Source: Chrysogorgia sp. JL179-B06 (taxonomy: Eukaryota; Cnidaria; Anthozoa; Scleralcyonacea; Chrysogorgiidae). Taken from it: a DNA stretch of 64,000 nucleotides. Shown piece by piece: positions 54,452 through 64,000 of the stretch. The notes below the pieces were generated by a model. It saw nothing but the letters and a program-made list of their open reading frames with translations. It made no database searches and was not told the DNA's origin. Location: the NCBI GenBank assembly GCA_035772405.1, contig JAYKKM010000065.1, positions 939,001-1,003,000 of the forward strand, read 5' to 3'. The translations under genes and the position numbers were made by a program. The stretch's first letter is position 1. Each line of letters opens with the position of its first letter.

Positions 54452-54974
54452 GCATCCACCGCCACAAAGGGATGCCGCCTCTTTAGTATTTCAATAGAAC
54501 AATAGGTAGAACAAAGAGCGTTACGCACACAAAAAGTAATTAGTATTGTTAGCGTGACGAACGCGTTGGGAACGCATAGCATGTGCCTTTATTAAATATT
54601 CCGTCGAGGGACATATGAGGGACGCATGGCGAACGGAATTACTTAATTAGTATTCAAGGGGCTCTCTGTGTTATGAACGAAAGTAATTAGTATGGTAATC
54701 ATCGAGTATATAAGTGACAAACAGAGTGAGAGTCAGCACTTTGCTGAGATTGAGACTATTTTTACCGATGATTTGATGGGAGAAGTCCAGAACCTTGGAA
54801 AGAGAAATGTGGCGGTTGCGAGATTGATCATCCCAGTGAAAGACAACATGATTGCTTAATGCTAACAGAAGAAAAACGGCGGAGTCTATACTGTGAAGGG
54901 GGCATGGCAAACGTGAATGAACGTGTTTAGGCGGAATTCAATGAAGCTCTAAGAGTATTGAAACTGCAACTTCG
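54452..54974. other. Unassigned stretch
   Basis: Nothing recognised before the LINE. Confidence 0.4.
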
Positions 54975-56500
54975 TAAACTCTGGTAACTTCGGAAACTCT
55001 ATATTCTTAGAACCAGCAACACAACATGAAATTCTAGAAATTGTAAGTTCTTTGCGTTCAGGTACTGCTGCAGGCTGTGATAGGATTCCGATACATTCTG
55101 TTGAGTATTCCATTGATTTTATTTCTGAACCTCTAACTCATATTATTAACTTATCCATTTCTTCTGGTATTGTTCCTGATGAAATGAAAATAGCACGTGT
55201 TATACCATCATTTAAATCTGGTGATCATTCTATTGTTTCTAATTATAGACCTATATCGGTTTTACCTATCTTCTCTAAATTGTTAGAAAGAGTTGTATAT
55301 AATCGCATAATTAATTACGTAAATAAACATAATATTCTTTCTGACAGGCCAATATGGTTTTACGAAAAAACATTCGACTTCCCTAGCCTTATTGCATCTA
55401 TATGACAAAATTACAGCAGCTATTGATCACAGAGAATTTACGGTTGGAATTTTTCTTGATCTTTCCAAGGCATTTGATACTGTTAACCATGACATATTGT
55501 GTGTTAAACTTGAACATTACGGCATCCGAGGCGTGGCTCTAGATTGGATGAAGCATTATTTTTGTAATAGATTGCAATATGTTCAATTTAATGAAACTTG
55601 TTCCACATCTAAATTTATTCAATGTGGAGTACCTCAAGGTTCTATCCTTGGTCCGCTTCTTTTCTTATTATATATCAACGACATTTGTAATGTTTCTAAT
55701 ATATTTGACTTGATTCCATTTGCTGATGACACAAATCTATTTTATTCTCATAAAGATCAGTCCTGTTTAATGGTATAATCAACAGTGAAATGAATACATT
55801 ATCTGAGTGGTTTAGAGCTAATATATTATCAATAAATATTAAGAAATCCAATTATATGATATTTAAACCAAGACAAAAAAGGCATAACATTGATTTGTTG
55901 ATAATGTTAAACTGCCATAAAATTGATTTGGTTAAGGAGGTTGTTTTTCTCAGTATAATCTTAGATGAGTATATCTCGTGGAAGCCTCACATTTCTCTTG
56001 TTGCTACAAAAATATCCAAATCAATTGGTATAATTTACAAATCAAGCTTTTGCCTCTCAAAATCGTCCTTATACACATTGTACTATTCTCTCGTTTACCC
56101 ATACCTTCAATATTGTATTATTGTGTGGGGATCTACGTATCCAACTAATCCGAACCGTATTGTCTTGCTTCAGAAGCGTGTAATTAGAATAGTTGGCAAG
56201 GAACCATTTGATGCACACACTGATCCTATTTTTAAAACTTTTAGGATTCTTAAATTTGAAAATATCTATTTATTTCATATAGGAAAATTCATGTACTTAT
56301 TTGAAAACAATTTGCTCCCTCGTAGCTTTGATGATTCATTTTTACGTATGCATCATGTTCACAACTATAACACACGAAATTCCAAATTTTATTATTTTCC
56401 ATTTTGTAGAACAAAAATAAGACAATTTTCAGTTTATTACCAGGGTACAAAATTTTTTAATACGCTTAGCCAGACTATTTGTGATGGGTTTAACTCGTGA
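54975..56500 (+). pseudogene. LINE reverse transcriptase, two frameshifts
   Basis: First block (to about 55345): RSGTAAGCDRIP, MKIARVIPSFKSGD, NYRPISVLPIFSKLLE. A one-base shift near 55345 leads to the second block: TKKHSTS-like context, GIFLDLSKAFDTVNHDIL, CGVPQGSILGPLLFLLYIND and PFADDTNLFY with both catalytic aspartates. After a stop near 55776 the third block continues in another frame: WFRANILSINIKKSNYMIF, LVYPYLQYC, LQKRVIRIV, to a stop at 56500. The order matches a Jockey/CR1-group RT. No endonuclease domain is visible upstream. Confidence 0.9.
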
Positions 56501-57155
56501 TCCGGTTTTCTCGTGCTCTGATGTTATTGAAATTATACATTAATTTTTTCACATCGTCATGTTCCTCGTAATTACATAAAATTATCTATAAGGGAGCCCA
56601 ATCCTATAAGCCGATTGGTTTCTTTTTTGGGCTTCCTTACCACTATTGTTATTTGTAAAATTAATTTGTATATTTCTACGTGGTTAAATTAAATATTGAG
56701 ATTATGGAGACACTTTTGATCATTTAAGACATTTGAAAAGAACTTCAGAAACAATGTTATATGCATTATGGGATTATTGTCAAAAGATATTGACTCCTGA
56801 AACTAAGTGTATTGAAATGAATCAGTAAACTATTACTATATCATGTTGCTTAGTAAATTTTGATCATTTTGAATGTTAAATACGTTTGCTGATATGTCAT
56901 GCGTGTAATTAGTGTTGTCACGAGTCTATCGAATGCTTTTTCGTTGCTTAAGGGGAAAACGTATTGCCAAGTATGCAACTCGAACCCATGAAATACAAAG
57001 TAAGGTTTCTTGGCAGAAGAGTATATCTGTAAGAGTTTTAAATTGGTTTACTTGAACGGCTTTACTTTACGAAGATATAAAGCAGGCTAACTAAACTTAG
57101 CAGCTTGAATAAATTTGTCCACCTGATCATAGATATTATATTTAAAAAGTTAATA
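56501..57155. other. LINE 3' UTR and unassigned sequence
   Basis: GGGAGCCCAATCC and GGGCTTCCTTACC near 56593 and 56630 form an imperfect stem, possibly the LINE 3' hairpin. The remainder is AT-rich without a recognised gene. Confidence 0.4.
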
Positions 57156-57203
57156 ATGCCACTTACTGCTGCTGAAAGGCAAAAAAGAGACGTCAAAAAT
57201 TAA

Positions 57204-58032
57204 AGTGCCTATGACATGAAAATTAAGTTTATCTTATTTGAAAGAACTCTTAAAATAATTAAGAATATCAATTTAAAGCTTTTCCATATTTCACTTAGTT
57301 CGTGAGATATTTAGACTTATATGATATTCAAATGAGATGATCTATGAGTTCGTGAGATATTTAGACTTATATGATATTCAAATGAGATGATCTATGACGT
57401 CACAAGTTGTGCAATACATTTTAACATATTGGAAGATCGTGTATATCTTTAAGATTATTGAACGAAATCACTTGAAACTTTGCATGTCGATACAGACCAC
57501 TAAACGGAATAAGATCGTTCAAGTTTTAATGTTACAACAGTAATAGTATAGTTCCCAGACCACTACGTCTCTTTGAAAAACATATTCGTTTTCTAACATA
57601 GTAGGCTTTGCACCAACGTCAAACTTCAGTTTCAAATTAGTAAGTTAGTGCAAATCTACTCAACCAGTACCAATTCGAAAATGTTTCCCACCGAAAAAGA
57701 AAACAAATCATTTTGTTTTGAAAATCAAGAGGTCTGGAATCTAATCATTTACCATGGCGACCGTAACACTAAAACTATATTCTCCAGTTTAGTGGTCTTT
57801 ATGCACATTCAAAGTTGCAAGTGATTTCCTTCAATAATCTTAAAGATATATGCGCTTTTCCAATATGTTAAAATGTTGTGCACAACTTGTGACGTCATAA
57901 ATCATCTCATTTGAATATCATATAAGTCTAAATAACTGCACAACTAAGTGAAATATGGAAAAGCTGTAAATTGATTTTCTTAATTATTTTAGTAGTTCTT
58001 TTAAATAAGATGAACCAAATGTCATAGGCACT
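57204..58032. mobile_element. 829-bp MITE with TTAA target duplication
   Basis: Inverted ends AGTGCCTATGACAT... and ...GTCATAGGCACT are each flanked by TTAA (57200-57203 and 58033-58036). The imperfect inverted arms extend some 250-300 bp. Removing the element and one TTAA restores an open frame in the host transposon gene. TTAA duplications are typical of piggyBac and Kolobok groups. Confidence 0.9.
57298..57397 (+). repeat. Perfect tandem duplication of 50 bp
   Basis: GTTCGTGAGATATTTAGAC... is repeated exactly at 57298-57347 and 57348-57397 in the left arm only, so it arose after the inverted arms. Confidence 0.95.
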
Positions 58033-59036
58033 TTAAAGGATGAAGGTAAATATGAGCAGTATAGGAAACATCACTGTGAAGTTGCTAAGAAAAGCCGTGA
58101 CAAAAAGAAAGAACAGCTACAGACCTTAACTCCACAAAGTCAGGAGATGTTGAAAAGAGAACAAACAGAAGCCACCAGGAAACGTGTTGCAAAATTCCGA
58201 GCTCAGAAGAAAGAAAGAAATAATGCTACACAAAATGAAAATACTATGGCTGCACCTCCATTTATGAGTGCAATTGCTTTAGCTAGGGCAACATCAAGAG
58301 CTAGAAAAGCACTTAAAAATGCACTTCCAAAGAGTCCGAGGAGAAGAAAAGCTGTTCATCGCAAGTAATACCAAAGTGAAGTTAGGGATGGCCTAGATTT
58401 GTCACCAAAACCACAAGCCACACCAAAACGGTCAGATGCTACAAGTGATGAAACTGTTTGCTTGATACAGCAATTCTATCAACGAGATGATATCAGTAGA
58501 CAGGCCCCTGGAAAGAAAGATTTTGTAAACGTCCCTGATGAGAATGGACAAAAAGAAAAATTCCAGACCCGTCATCTCACTTCATCAATCATGGAGACCT
58601 ATGCTCTCTTTTGTGAGGAATACCCAAACAAAATAGGAAAGAGTAAATTTGCTGAACTTCGTCCAAAACATGTATTATTGAGCAGCAAACTACCTCATAA
58701 GATTTGCTTATGCAAATATCATGAGAACTTTATCAACGCACTACATAAGGTTATGGCAGCTATGGCATTGTATTCACATAATCTACCACAGACATTCATG
58801 TGTGCCACAGCTAAAAGGGAATGCTGGATGAACCAGTGTAAGGATGGCAAGGGTTTCATAGGAACTTATCCCTTAGAAGAAACCAGAGTTATCAGTTGGT
58901 ATGTCTAGAAGACAGACAGTAATGAACAACTGAGCAAAGTCTTGGAAGAAGGTACCACTGATGAGTTACATGCTCATATCTTTTCTCTCATCCCACAGTT
59001 CATGGCACACTGCTATACCAAAAGAATGCAAGCTGA

Positions 59037-59770
59037 ATAATAATAATAGACGTATTAGGAGCATTATACAATAGTCTCAATGCTCGTACAACAATATATT
59101 CTTAAATTTACTAATAAAACTTATTACAGTTTCATTATAAGATAAAGCCTACTACATATTTTCCCACTATGAACAGAAAAAAAAACTAATTATTTTTAAA
59201 AAGAAAAGTCTTAACTGATGACTTAAAATTACCCAACATATCAAAGCTTCTAATTTCCTGTGGTAATGAATTCCACAGTTTTGGTGCCGAAACCGAGAAC
59301 GCTCCGTGTCCATGAGTCACCGTTTTGGATTTTGGCTCAAGTAGCAGATTACGGTCTTTATATTTATTTAGCAAATCAGTAATATAAACAGGCGCCTGGC
59401 CATGCAAGTAATTATTAGTATCTTAAATACAATCCTTGATCTCACCTGCAACCAGTGAAGATTACGAACCACAGGGGAGATATGCTCTAACTTTTTAACC
59501 CCTGTTACACGTCTTGCAGCTGTATTTTGAATTCGCTGTAACTTGCTAAATTCAACTTCTGGTAAGCCATATAGGATGCTATTGCAGCTGTCAAGTTTTG
59601 ATGTTATGAATGCATGCACCAACTTCTCAGTTCTTTTTACTCAAATATTTCCTGATCTTGCCGATATTTCTGATTGCAAAAGTAGCCGATTTACAGATGT
59701 TATTTACATGAGTATTTAATTTTGGATGTCTATCTACAGCAACACCGAGATCACGTGCAACCGAAGCATA
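59037..59770 (-). pseudogene. 5'-truncated LINE (CR1-like) 3' end inside the VDFSEN gene
   Basis: The minus strand from 59770 reads ARDLGVAVDRHPKLNTHVNN, ICKSATFAIRNIGKIRKYL, then in other frames HAFITSKLDSCNSILYGL, LQRIQNTAARRVTG and HGAFSVSAPKLWNSLPQEIR, then a 3' UTR ending in a TAA-type microsatellite at 59037. Flanking transposon codons continue on either side (ends CYTKRMQAE, resumes YNKEREDAG). Confidence 0.8.
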
Positions 59771-60757
59771 CAACAAGGAAAGAGAAGACGCTGGTTCATA
59801 TTCTGTCGATGCTTCCACAGCTCTTCTACAAGTGGATTTCTCAGAAAATTACACTTGTGTTGCACAAGATGAGATTCAGAGTGCACATTGGTGGCAGCAT
59901 TAGATTAGCCTATTTACAGCTGCACTGTGGTTTTCTGGTTCCTTTGTTGTAATTTCATCAGACATCCTGACTCATTCTAAAGATACAATAGTGGCATGCA
60001 TTGACCATCTGCTAGATAACATTCCATCTACCATCACGACAGTCTCTATTTGGTCTGGTGGCCCAGCCTCCCAGTTTAAAAACCGATTTCTTGTGGCTTC
60101 TCTCAAGCCCCTCCAAAAGAAGCACGATGTTGAGATCCACTTTGAATTTCTTTGCGACTTCACATGGGAAGAGACCAGTGGATGGCATAGCTGGTGCAGT
60201 CAAGCGTCAAGTGTGGAATGCCGTAAAGACCAGAAAACATATGGTCACTGATGCAACAAGTTTTGTCGCTGCAGCTATCGATTCTACAAATGTTAAAGTT
60301 GTAGAAATGACCGCATCAGAGATTGATGAAAGAAACAAGTCCGTGAATGTAGCCCAAGTCTTCAATGATGCAGATCTAATCCATGGCATTGCAGGAAAGC
60401 ATTGTGTCAAGACAGTTAAGGACAAAGCAACTGTTTATGCCTTGACTGTAGATGCTGCAGATGAAGCCATTTCTGAAACTGATGAGATGTCAGATAGTAA
60501 CACTGAATCCAATGATACAAGTGTTCCCACAGATCTGAACCCTATGTAATTGCTGTTGGAGATTGGTATGCTGTGGAGTATGAAGGCGTGTTGAAGCTAA
60601 TGATTTCCAAGTGTCGGTGATGGTACAAACTGGTAAATACTGGAAATGGCCTGCCTGTCCTGATGAGATCTTTTATCCTCAAGAAAAGCTAATCAAAAAG
60701 TTGAATCCACCCAGTGTAGTTAATTCTCTTGGTCACTTTCAGTTTTCAAACATCTAA

Positions 60758-61679
60758 TTATTTCAGGAATTTGATATTTCAAATTAGTACAATACCGTAC
60801 AGTACAGTTTTCTTTATTGTTGATATTATAACATTATATGACCATAATATATTCAACCTCAAGGCATCAGTCAACATTTCTGATGTACCATATAGGCATT
60901 AATTTTTATGTCTGAGAGGCAATTACTGCAATTAGACAGATTTGTAGACTGGTTTATAAGAACATTTAATGTGTAACATGAGTCATGTAACATGAGTCAC
61001 AGAAGTTATGTAACTGTTCTACCAATTGTTATTTAATTATCAATTGTTTATTTTTATGCATATAGTTTGTCTATCATAAAGTATGTAAATTCAAGAAAAA
61101 TATATTTTCTACCATTTATAATTTCCAAAGAAAGCTCAGAAGAAGCTAAGTTAATTTTAGGTGATGTCACTTTGGCGTAACATGAGTCACGCATCATTTT
61201 ATCGTCCTAATTAGTGGCAATGTACAATCAAATTTTTCATTCTCATCATGATTCAATATCTTAGGACCTTAGGTGTCTAGACACAATAGTTGAAGTGTTA
61301 AAATAAATACTTTGTTAAAGTAGATCAGAATTGATGTGTTGTTTTTGTTCAAAATGTAACACGAGTCACCATGGAATTACCCTATGCCTACTTCAGTGGC
61401 TTACTTTGTTTTTACTGTAACAAACACAAGGCATGGCTTCGTTTGAGTTTGGCCAGAGAGTTGAGAGTTTGACTCTAATTTTCTTTTTTAGTTTGTTTTG
61501 ATTTCGTTTGATTAGAGATGTGTGTATCCTAGCCTAGTAAGTAAGGCCTTTATTTCAAGAGGGAAAACACCAATAAACTTGTGGCCCTTAAATTAAGAAT
61601 TACAAAGTAAATAAAACTATACATACAATTAAATAAGAAACTATCACAAAAAGTAGAATATACAATAGTTAGAATAAAA
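60758..61679. other. Unassigned stretch with repeated TGAGTCA words
   Basis: TAACATGAGTCA or TAACACGAGTCA recurs at about 60974, 60988, 61178 and 61354. No gene recognised. Confidence 0.45.
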
Positions 61680-62345
61680 TCTATTGAGGGTTAAAATGAG
61701 TTAAAATTTGCTGATTCTCAAACGACTGTTTTCTAAGAAAATTCCTAAATGTTTTGACAGTTGGAAGTTTTCTAATATGAATTGGTAAAGCATTCCATAC
61801 CTTCAGTTTTACGTTTAAAAACAGGACATAATAAATAAGATCACAATATAGTGTAGTCCTCGAATGTAAATTACTATTTAATTGAAGAGCATTTATAAGA
61901 TATGAAGGAACAGTATGCTTTATATGCTTAAAGTGAGATCTTTGCTTCTTCATAAAATGGGATCCAACATAATCGATTGAACAGCTTCACAGAGGATCGA
62001 CGTTCGGCATCTAAAATAACTCATGCGGCTCTTTTCTGCAGTCGTAAAATTCTATGTAAGTCGTTTTTGCTACAATTATGCCACACTACACTGACGGTTC
62101 ATAATTGGCCAAATCATCGCATTATAATACACAATTATCTGCTTCAGGGGGAGAGAACTCTTTATTTTATTCAGGATCACTATACGTTGAGAAAGCTTTT
62201 TTGAGAGTTTATCCACATGATTTTGAAAAGTTAGCTACATAATTGTTAATTCATTGTCAATTTCAAGACCGAGAACCCTTACAGATTGGAATTGTTCCAC
62301 AGCCGTGCCATTAGATGTTAATAAATCGAGTTGATGATCTTCTGG
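61680..62345 (-). pseudogene. LINE reverse transcriptase C-terminal region, minus strand
   Basis: From 62340 leftwards the frames read GTAVEQFQSVRVLGLEIDNE, LSKKLSQRIVILNKIKSSL, LPLKQIIVYYNAMIWP, RLQKRAA, stop, VILDAERRSS, and VWNALPIHIRKLPTVKTF near the end. This is the C-terminal part of a LINE RT of a different family from the other copies. Several frameshifts. Confidence 0.7.
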
Positions 62346-62944
62346 TCTCAGTTTATTGCTCAAACGTTTAAACGGACTAAAAACACAGCGTCTGATCGAA
62401 TATTGTTGATCAGCGCAACGAACAGTGCAAACACGTCGCCAATGGCTCCTTTGAGAATACTTGAATTAACTCATAATACACACACTTAGAAAAAGAAAGC
62501 AACCAATGTCAAATAAAAAACAACAAGTACGAATATATAAGAATCAATTGAAGGAAAAGTATAAGCTGTCAGTTTGATTTCTAATCGTAAACATGATATG
62601 TATATAGAATGATCAAACAAGGGAGACAAAAGTAAAACATTCATTCAATAAAATCAGTCAAATGTCAATGGTTTTTGTCGCAGATGTTATTTCAGCCATC
62701 ATAAGCCGTTGTTGTTGTATCCTCACTTTATGAACCATCAACGTTGTAATGTCATAAATACGCTTAAACCTTGAAGGAAAAGTGCTTCAATGATGCTGTA
62801 CGATAATTCATTATTCCATACCCCAAAAGTGGCATTTCCTACCAGTGCAAGTCCCAGTTATAGTATTGTCATAGCTTTCTCTGACAATGTCGCAGTTTCT
62901 CTGACAATACCATTACAACACCTCTATGGCCTAGTTTCAATTTC
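62346..62944. other. Unassigned stretch
   Basis: No gene recognised. Confidence 0.4.
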
Positions 62945-64000
62945 AAGACCATTGAGCGGAGGTCAGTATTGAAGCAGTTGAAGGCAAATAAGGCTGCTGG
63001 TTTAGATAATATTCCATGTCGTTTGCTAAAGTTAGCAGCTCCTGGAATAGCTGTATCACTTGCTTACATCTTTAATTTGTCAATTTCTACAGTTTTCCCA
63101 GGTGAATGGAAAGTAGCTGCCAAGGTTACTCCTCTGTACAAGTCTGGTTCAAGACACATTGTTGGAAATTATAGACCAATCTGTAGTTGCTAAAATGTTC
63201 GAAAAAGAAGTACACAAGCAATTGTATTCGTACCTTGTCGATAATACCTTACATGCTTGCCAACATGGTTTTCGCCCTAAACGTCCCACAAACACGGCGT
63301 TGATAAGGGTAATGGACAAGTGTTGACAAGACATGGATAATAGCTTAGTAACTGCATGTGTCTTTATTGATCTAGCCAAGGCTTTTGACACAGTGAAACA
63401 TAGTTTTTTGATTGAAAAGCTTCGAGCTCGGGGAGTCGCTGGTACTGCTTTGGAGTGGTTTACTTCATATTTGGCCTGCAGAGAGCAACGTTTCCACTTT
63501 AATGGCATTCTATCATCGTTACATACAGTTTCATCTGGAGTGCGGCAAGGATCAGTCCTATTGGTGTACGTTAACGATCTCCCGAAGTGTATATCCAAGT
63601 GCTCTATAAATATGTTCGCTGACGAAACTATTACTGTTATCTATTTTAGTAGTAAACACATGCAGGATATCGAAGACAATCTAAAATCTGATCTGGAATA
63701 TATTTCAAACTGGATTCTCGCCAATGAATTAGCCATAAATGTAAAGAAGACCGAATTTATGGTAATTGTCTCTCCTCAAAAACTGGGATTATGCAATCCG
63801 ATCAACTTACGTTTATTTGACACCGATATCTAGGAGTGGAGACATAAGTATCTGGGAGTAACACTTAACTCAAACCTTACGTGGAATGCTCATATTGATG
63901 AACTATATAAGATAAGATAACCAAGAAAGTGTCGTCTAGAATTGGCCTATTAAAGAATGTGTGTCAACCGGCATGCATTGCGCGCTTTTGTTATTATGAT
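62945..64000 (+). pseudogene. LINE reverse transcriptase, broken, runs off window
   Basis: Reads QLKANKAAGLDNIPCRLLK, FPGEWKVAAKVTPLYKSGS, NYRPI; after a shift near 63185 VVAKMFEKEVHKQLY, HACQHGFRPKRPTNTAL, stop at 63324, then VFIDLAKAFDTVKHSFLIEK, SGVRQGSV, then LVYVNDLPKC with the usual LGPLLF residues missing, and MFADETITVIY where the second catalytic residue is Glu instead of Asp. YLGVTLNSNLTWNAH follows after a stop near 63833. The C-terminus lies outside the window. The enzyme is dead by stops, a small deletion and the active-site change. Confidence 0.85.

Larger units (their letters stand above)
57156..60757 (+). pseudogene. VDFSEN-type transposon gene, interrupted by two nested insertions
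   Basis: Starts MPLTAAERQKR at the ATG and continues after a MITE insertion (see 57204-58032) with KYEQYRKHHCEVAKKSRDKK, a long basic region, ALARATSRARKALKNAL, a TAA at 58366, then LTSSIMETYALFCEEYP, HKICLCKYHENF and a CWMNQC block. An antisense LINE interrupts at 59037-59770. Then LLQVDFSENYTC, DEIQSAHWW, VSIWSGGPASQFKNRFL, FFATSHGK, GAVKRQVWN, and finally GDWYAVEYEG with KYWKWPACPDEIFYP. The VDFSEN...SAHW...D.G..ASQFKNRF series belongs to a transposon protein common in cnidarians and arthropods; function presumably transposase. Frameshifts occur near 60150 and 60545. Confidence 0.75.

Noticed and set aside
63149..63598. 149-codon minus frame
   Set aside because: Antisense to LINE reverse transcriptase motifs that are clearly on the plus strand.

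Overview
The window looks like repeat-dense DNA from an invertebrate animal, most likely a cnidarian. The base composition is AT-rich, predicted open frames are mostly broken, spliceosomal-type GT/AG junctions interrupt transposase genes, and the transposon mix (Maverick/Polinton, Penelope-like, CR1/Jockey-like LINEs, Gypsy, hAT, P, PIF/Harbinger, mariner, P2X7-like and DRH...WHVAK-type transposon genes) is what I associate with anthozoan or hydrozoan genomes. The taxonomic call is inference. I see no convincing single-copy host gene; the nearest thing is one C2H2 zinc-finger terminal exon near 51.4 kb.

The left edge (1-5.95 kb) is the only compact gene array. It holds six or seven intronless, same-strand, nearly abutting genes of a Maverick/Polinton-like integrated virus: a capsid-type protein (5' end outside the window), a DDE integrase with a C-terminal chromodomain, an acidic/membrane protein split by a frameshift, a probable major capsid protein, an A32/FtsK-type packaging ATPase and a small membrane-associated protein. 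The array ends in a stem-loop followed by a T run, five tandem ~39-bp repeats and a 173-bp palindrome with perfect 27-bp arms. No polymerase or protease lies inside the window.

6.9-16.4 kb is bounded by two inverted ~370-bp repeats. Between them are the 3' half of a Gypsy element (RNase H, integrase, polypurine tract, 428-bp LTR) with a piece of LINE reverse transcriptase embedded in it, the 5' exons of a ZBED/hAT transposase, a 180-bp hAT-type MITE with 5-bp target duplications, and a LINE 3' end. 16.85-18.7 kb is a foldback element with ~620-bp arms. 20.9-22.2 kb carries at least four copies of a tRNA-derived SINE-like repeat.

24.4-32.3 kb contains head-to-head fragments of two transposon genes, a Penelope-like element split by a 1.24-kb foldback element, and a LINE with an inverted endonuclease piece ahead of a well-preserved reverse transcriptase. 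33.6-34.3 kb is an unusual satellite made of the palindrome CCTATAGG. 34.8-43.5 kb has DUF4218-like and DRH...WHVAK-type transposase fragments, a P2X7-like zinc-binding gene, and a 2.95-kb element with ~550-bp inverted arms. 44.0-49.6 kb holds a P-element-like transposase and a Harbinger transposase whose intron contains a complete mariner (apparent DD41D signature, ~219-bp inverted repeats, TA duplication, intact 362-codon transposase).

The right third (49.6-64 kb) continues with transposon debris. Its best-resolved object is a VDFSEN-type transposon gene at 57.2-60.8 kb, interrupted by a TTAA-flanked 829-bp MITE and by an antisense LINE. Two further LINE reverse transcriptases run at 55-56.5 kb and off the right edge.
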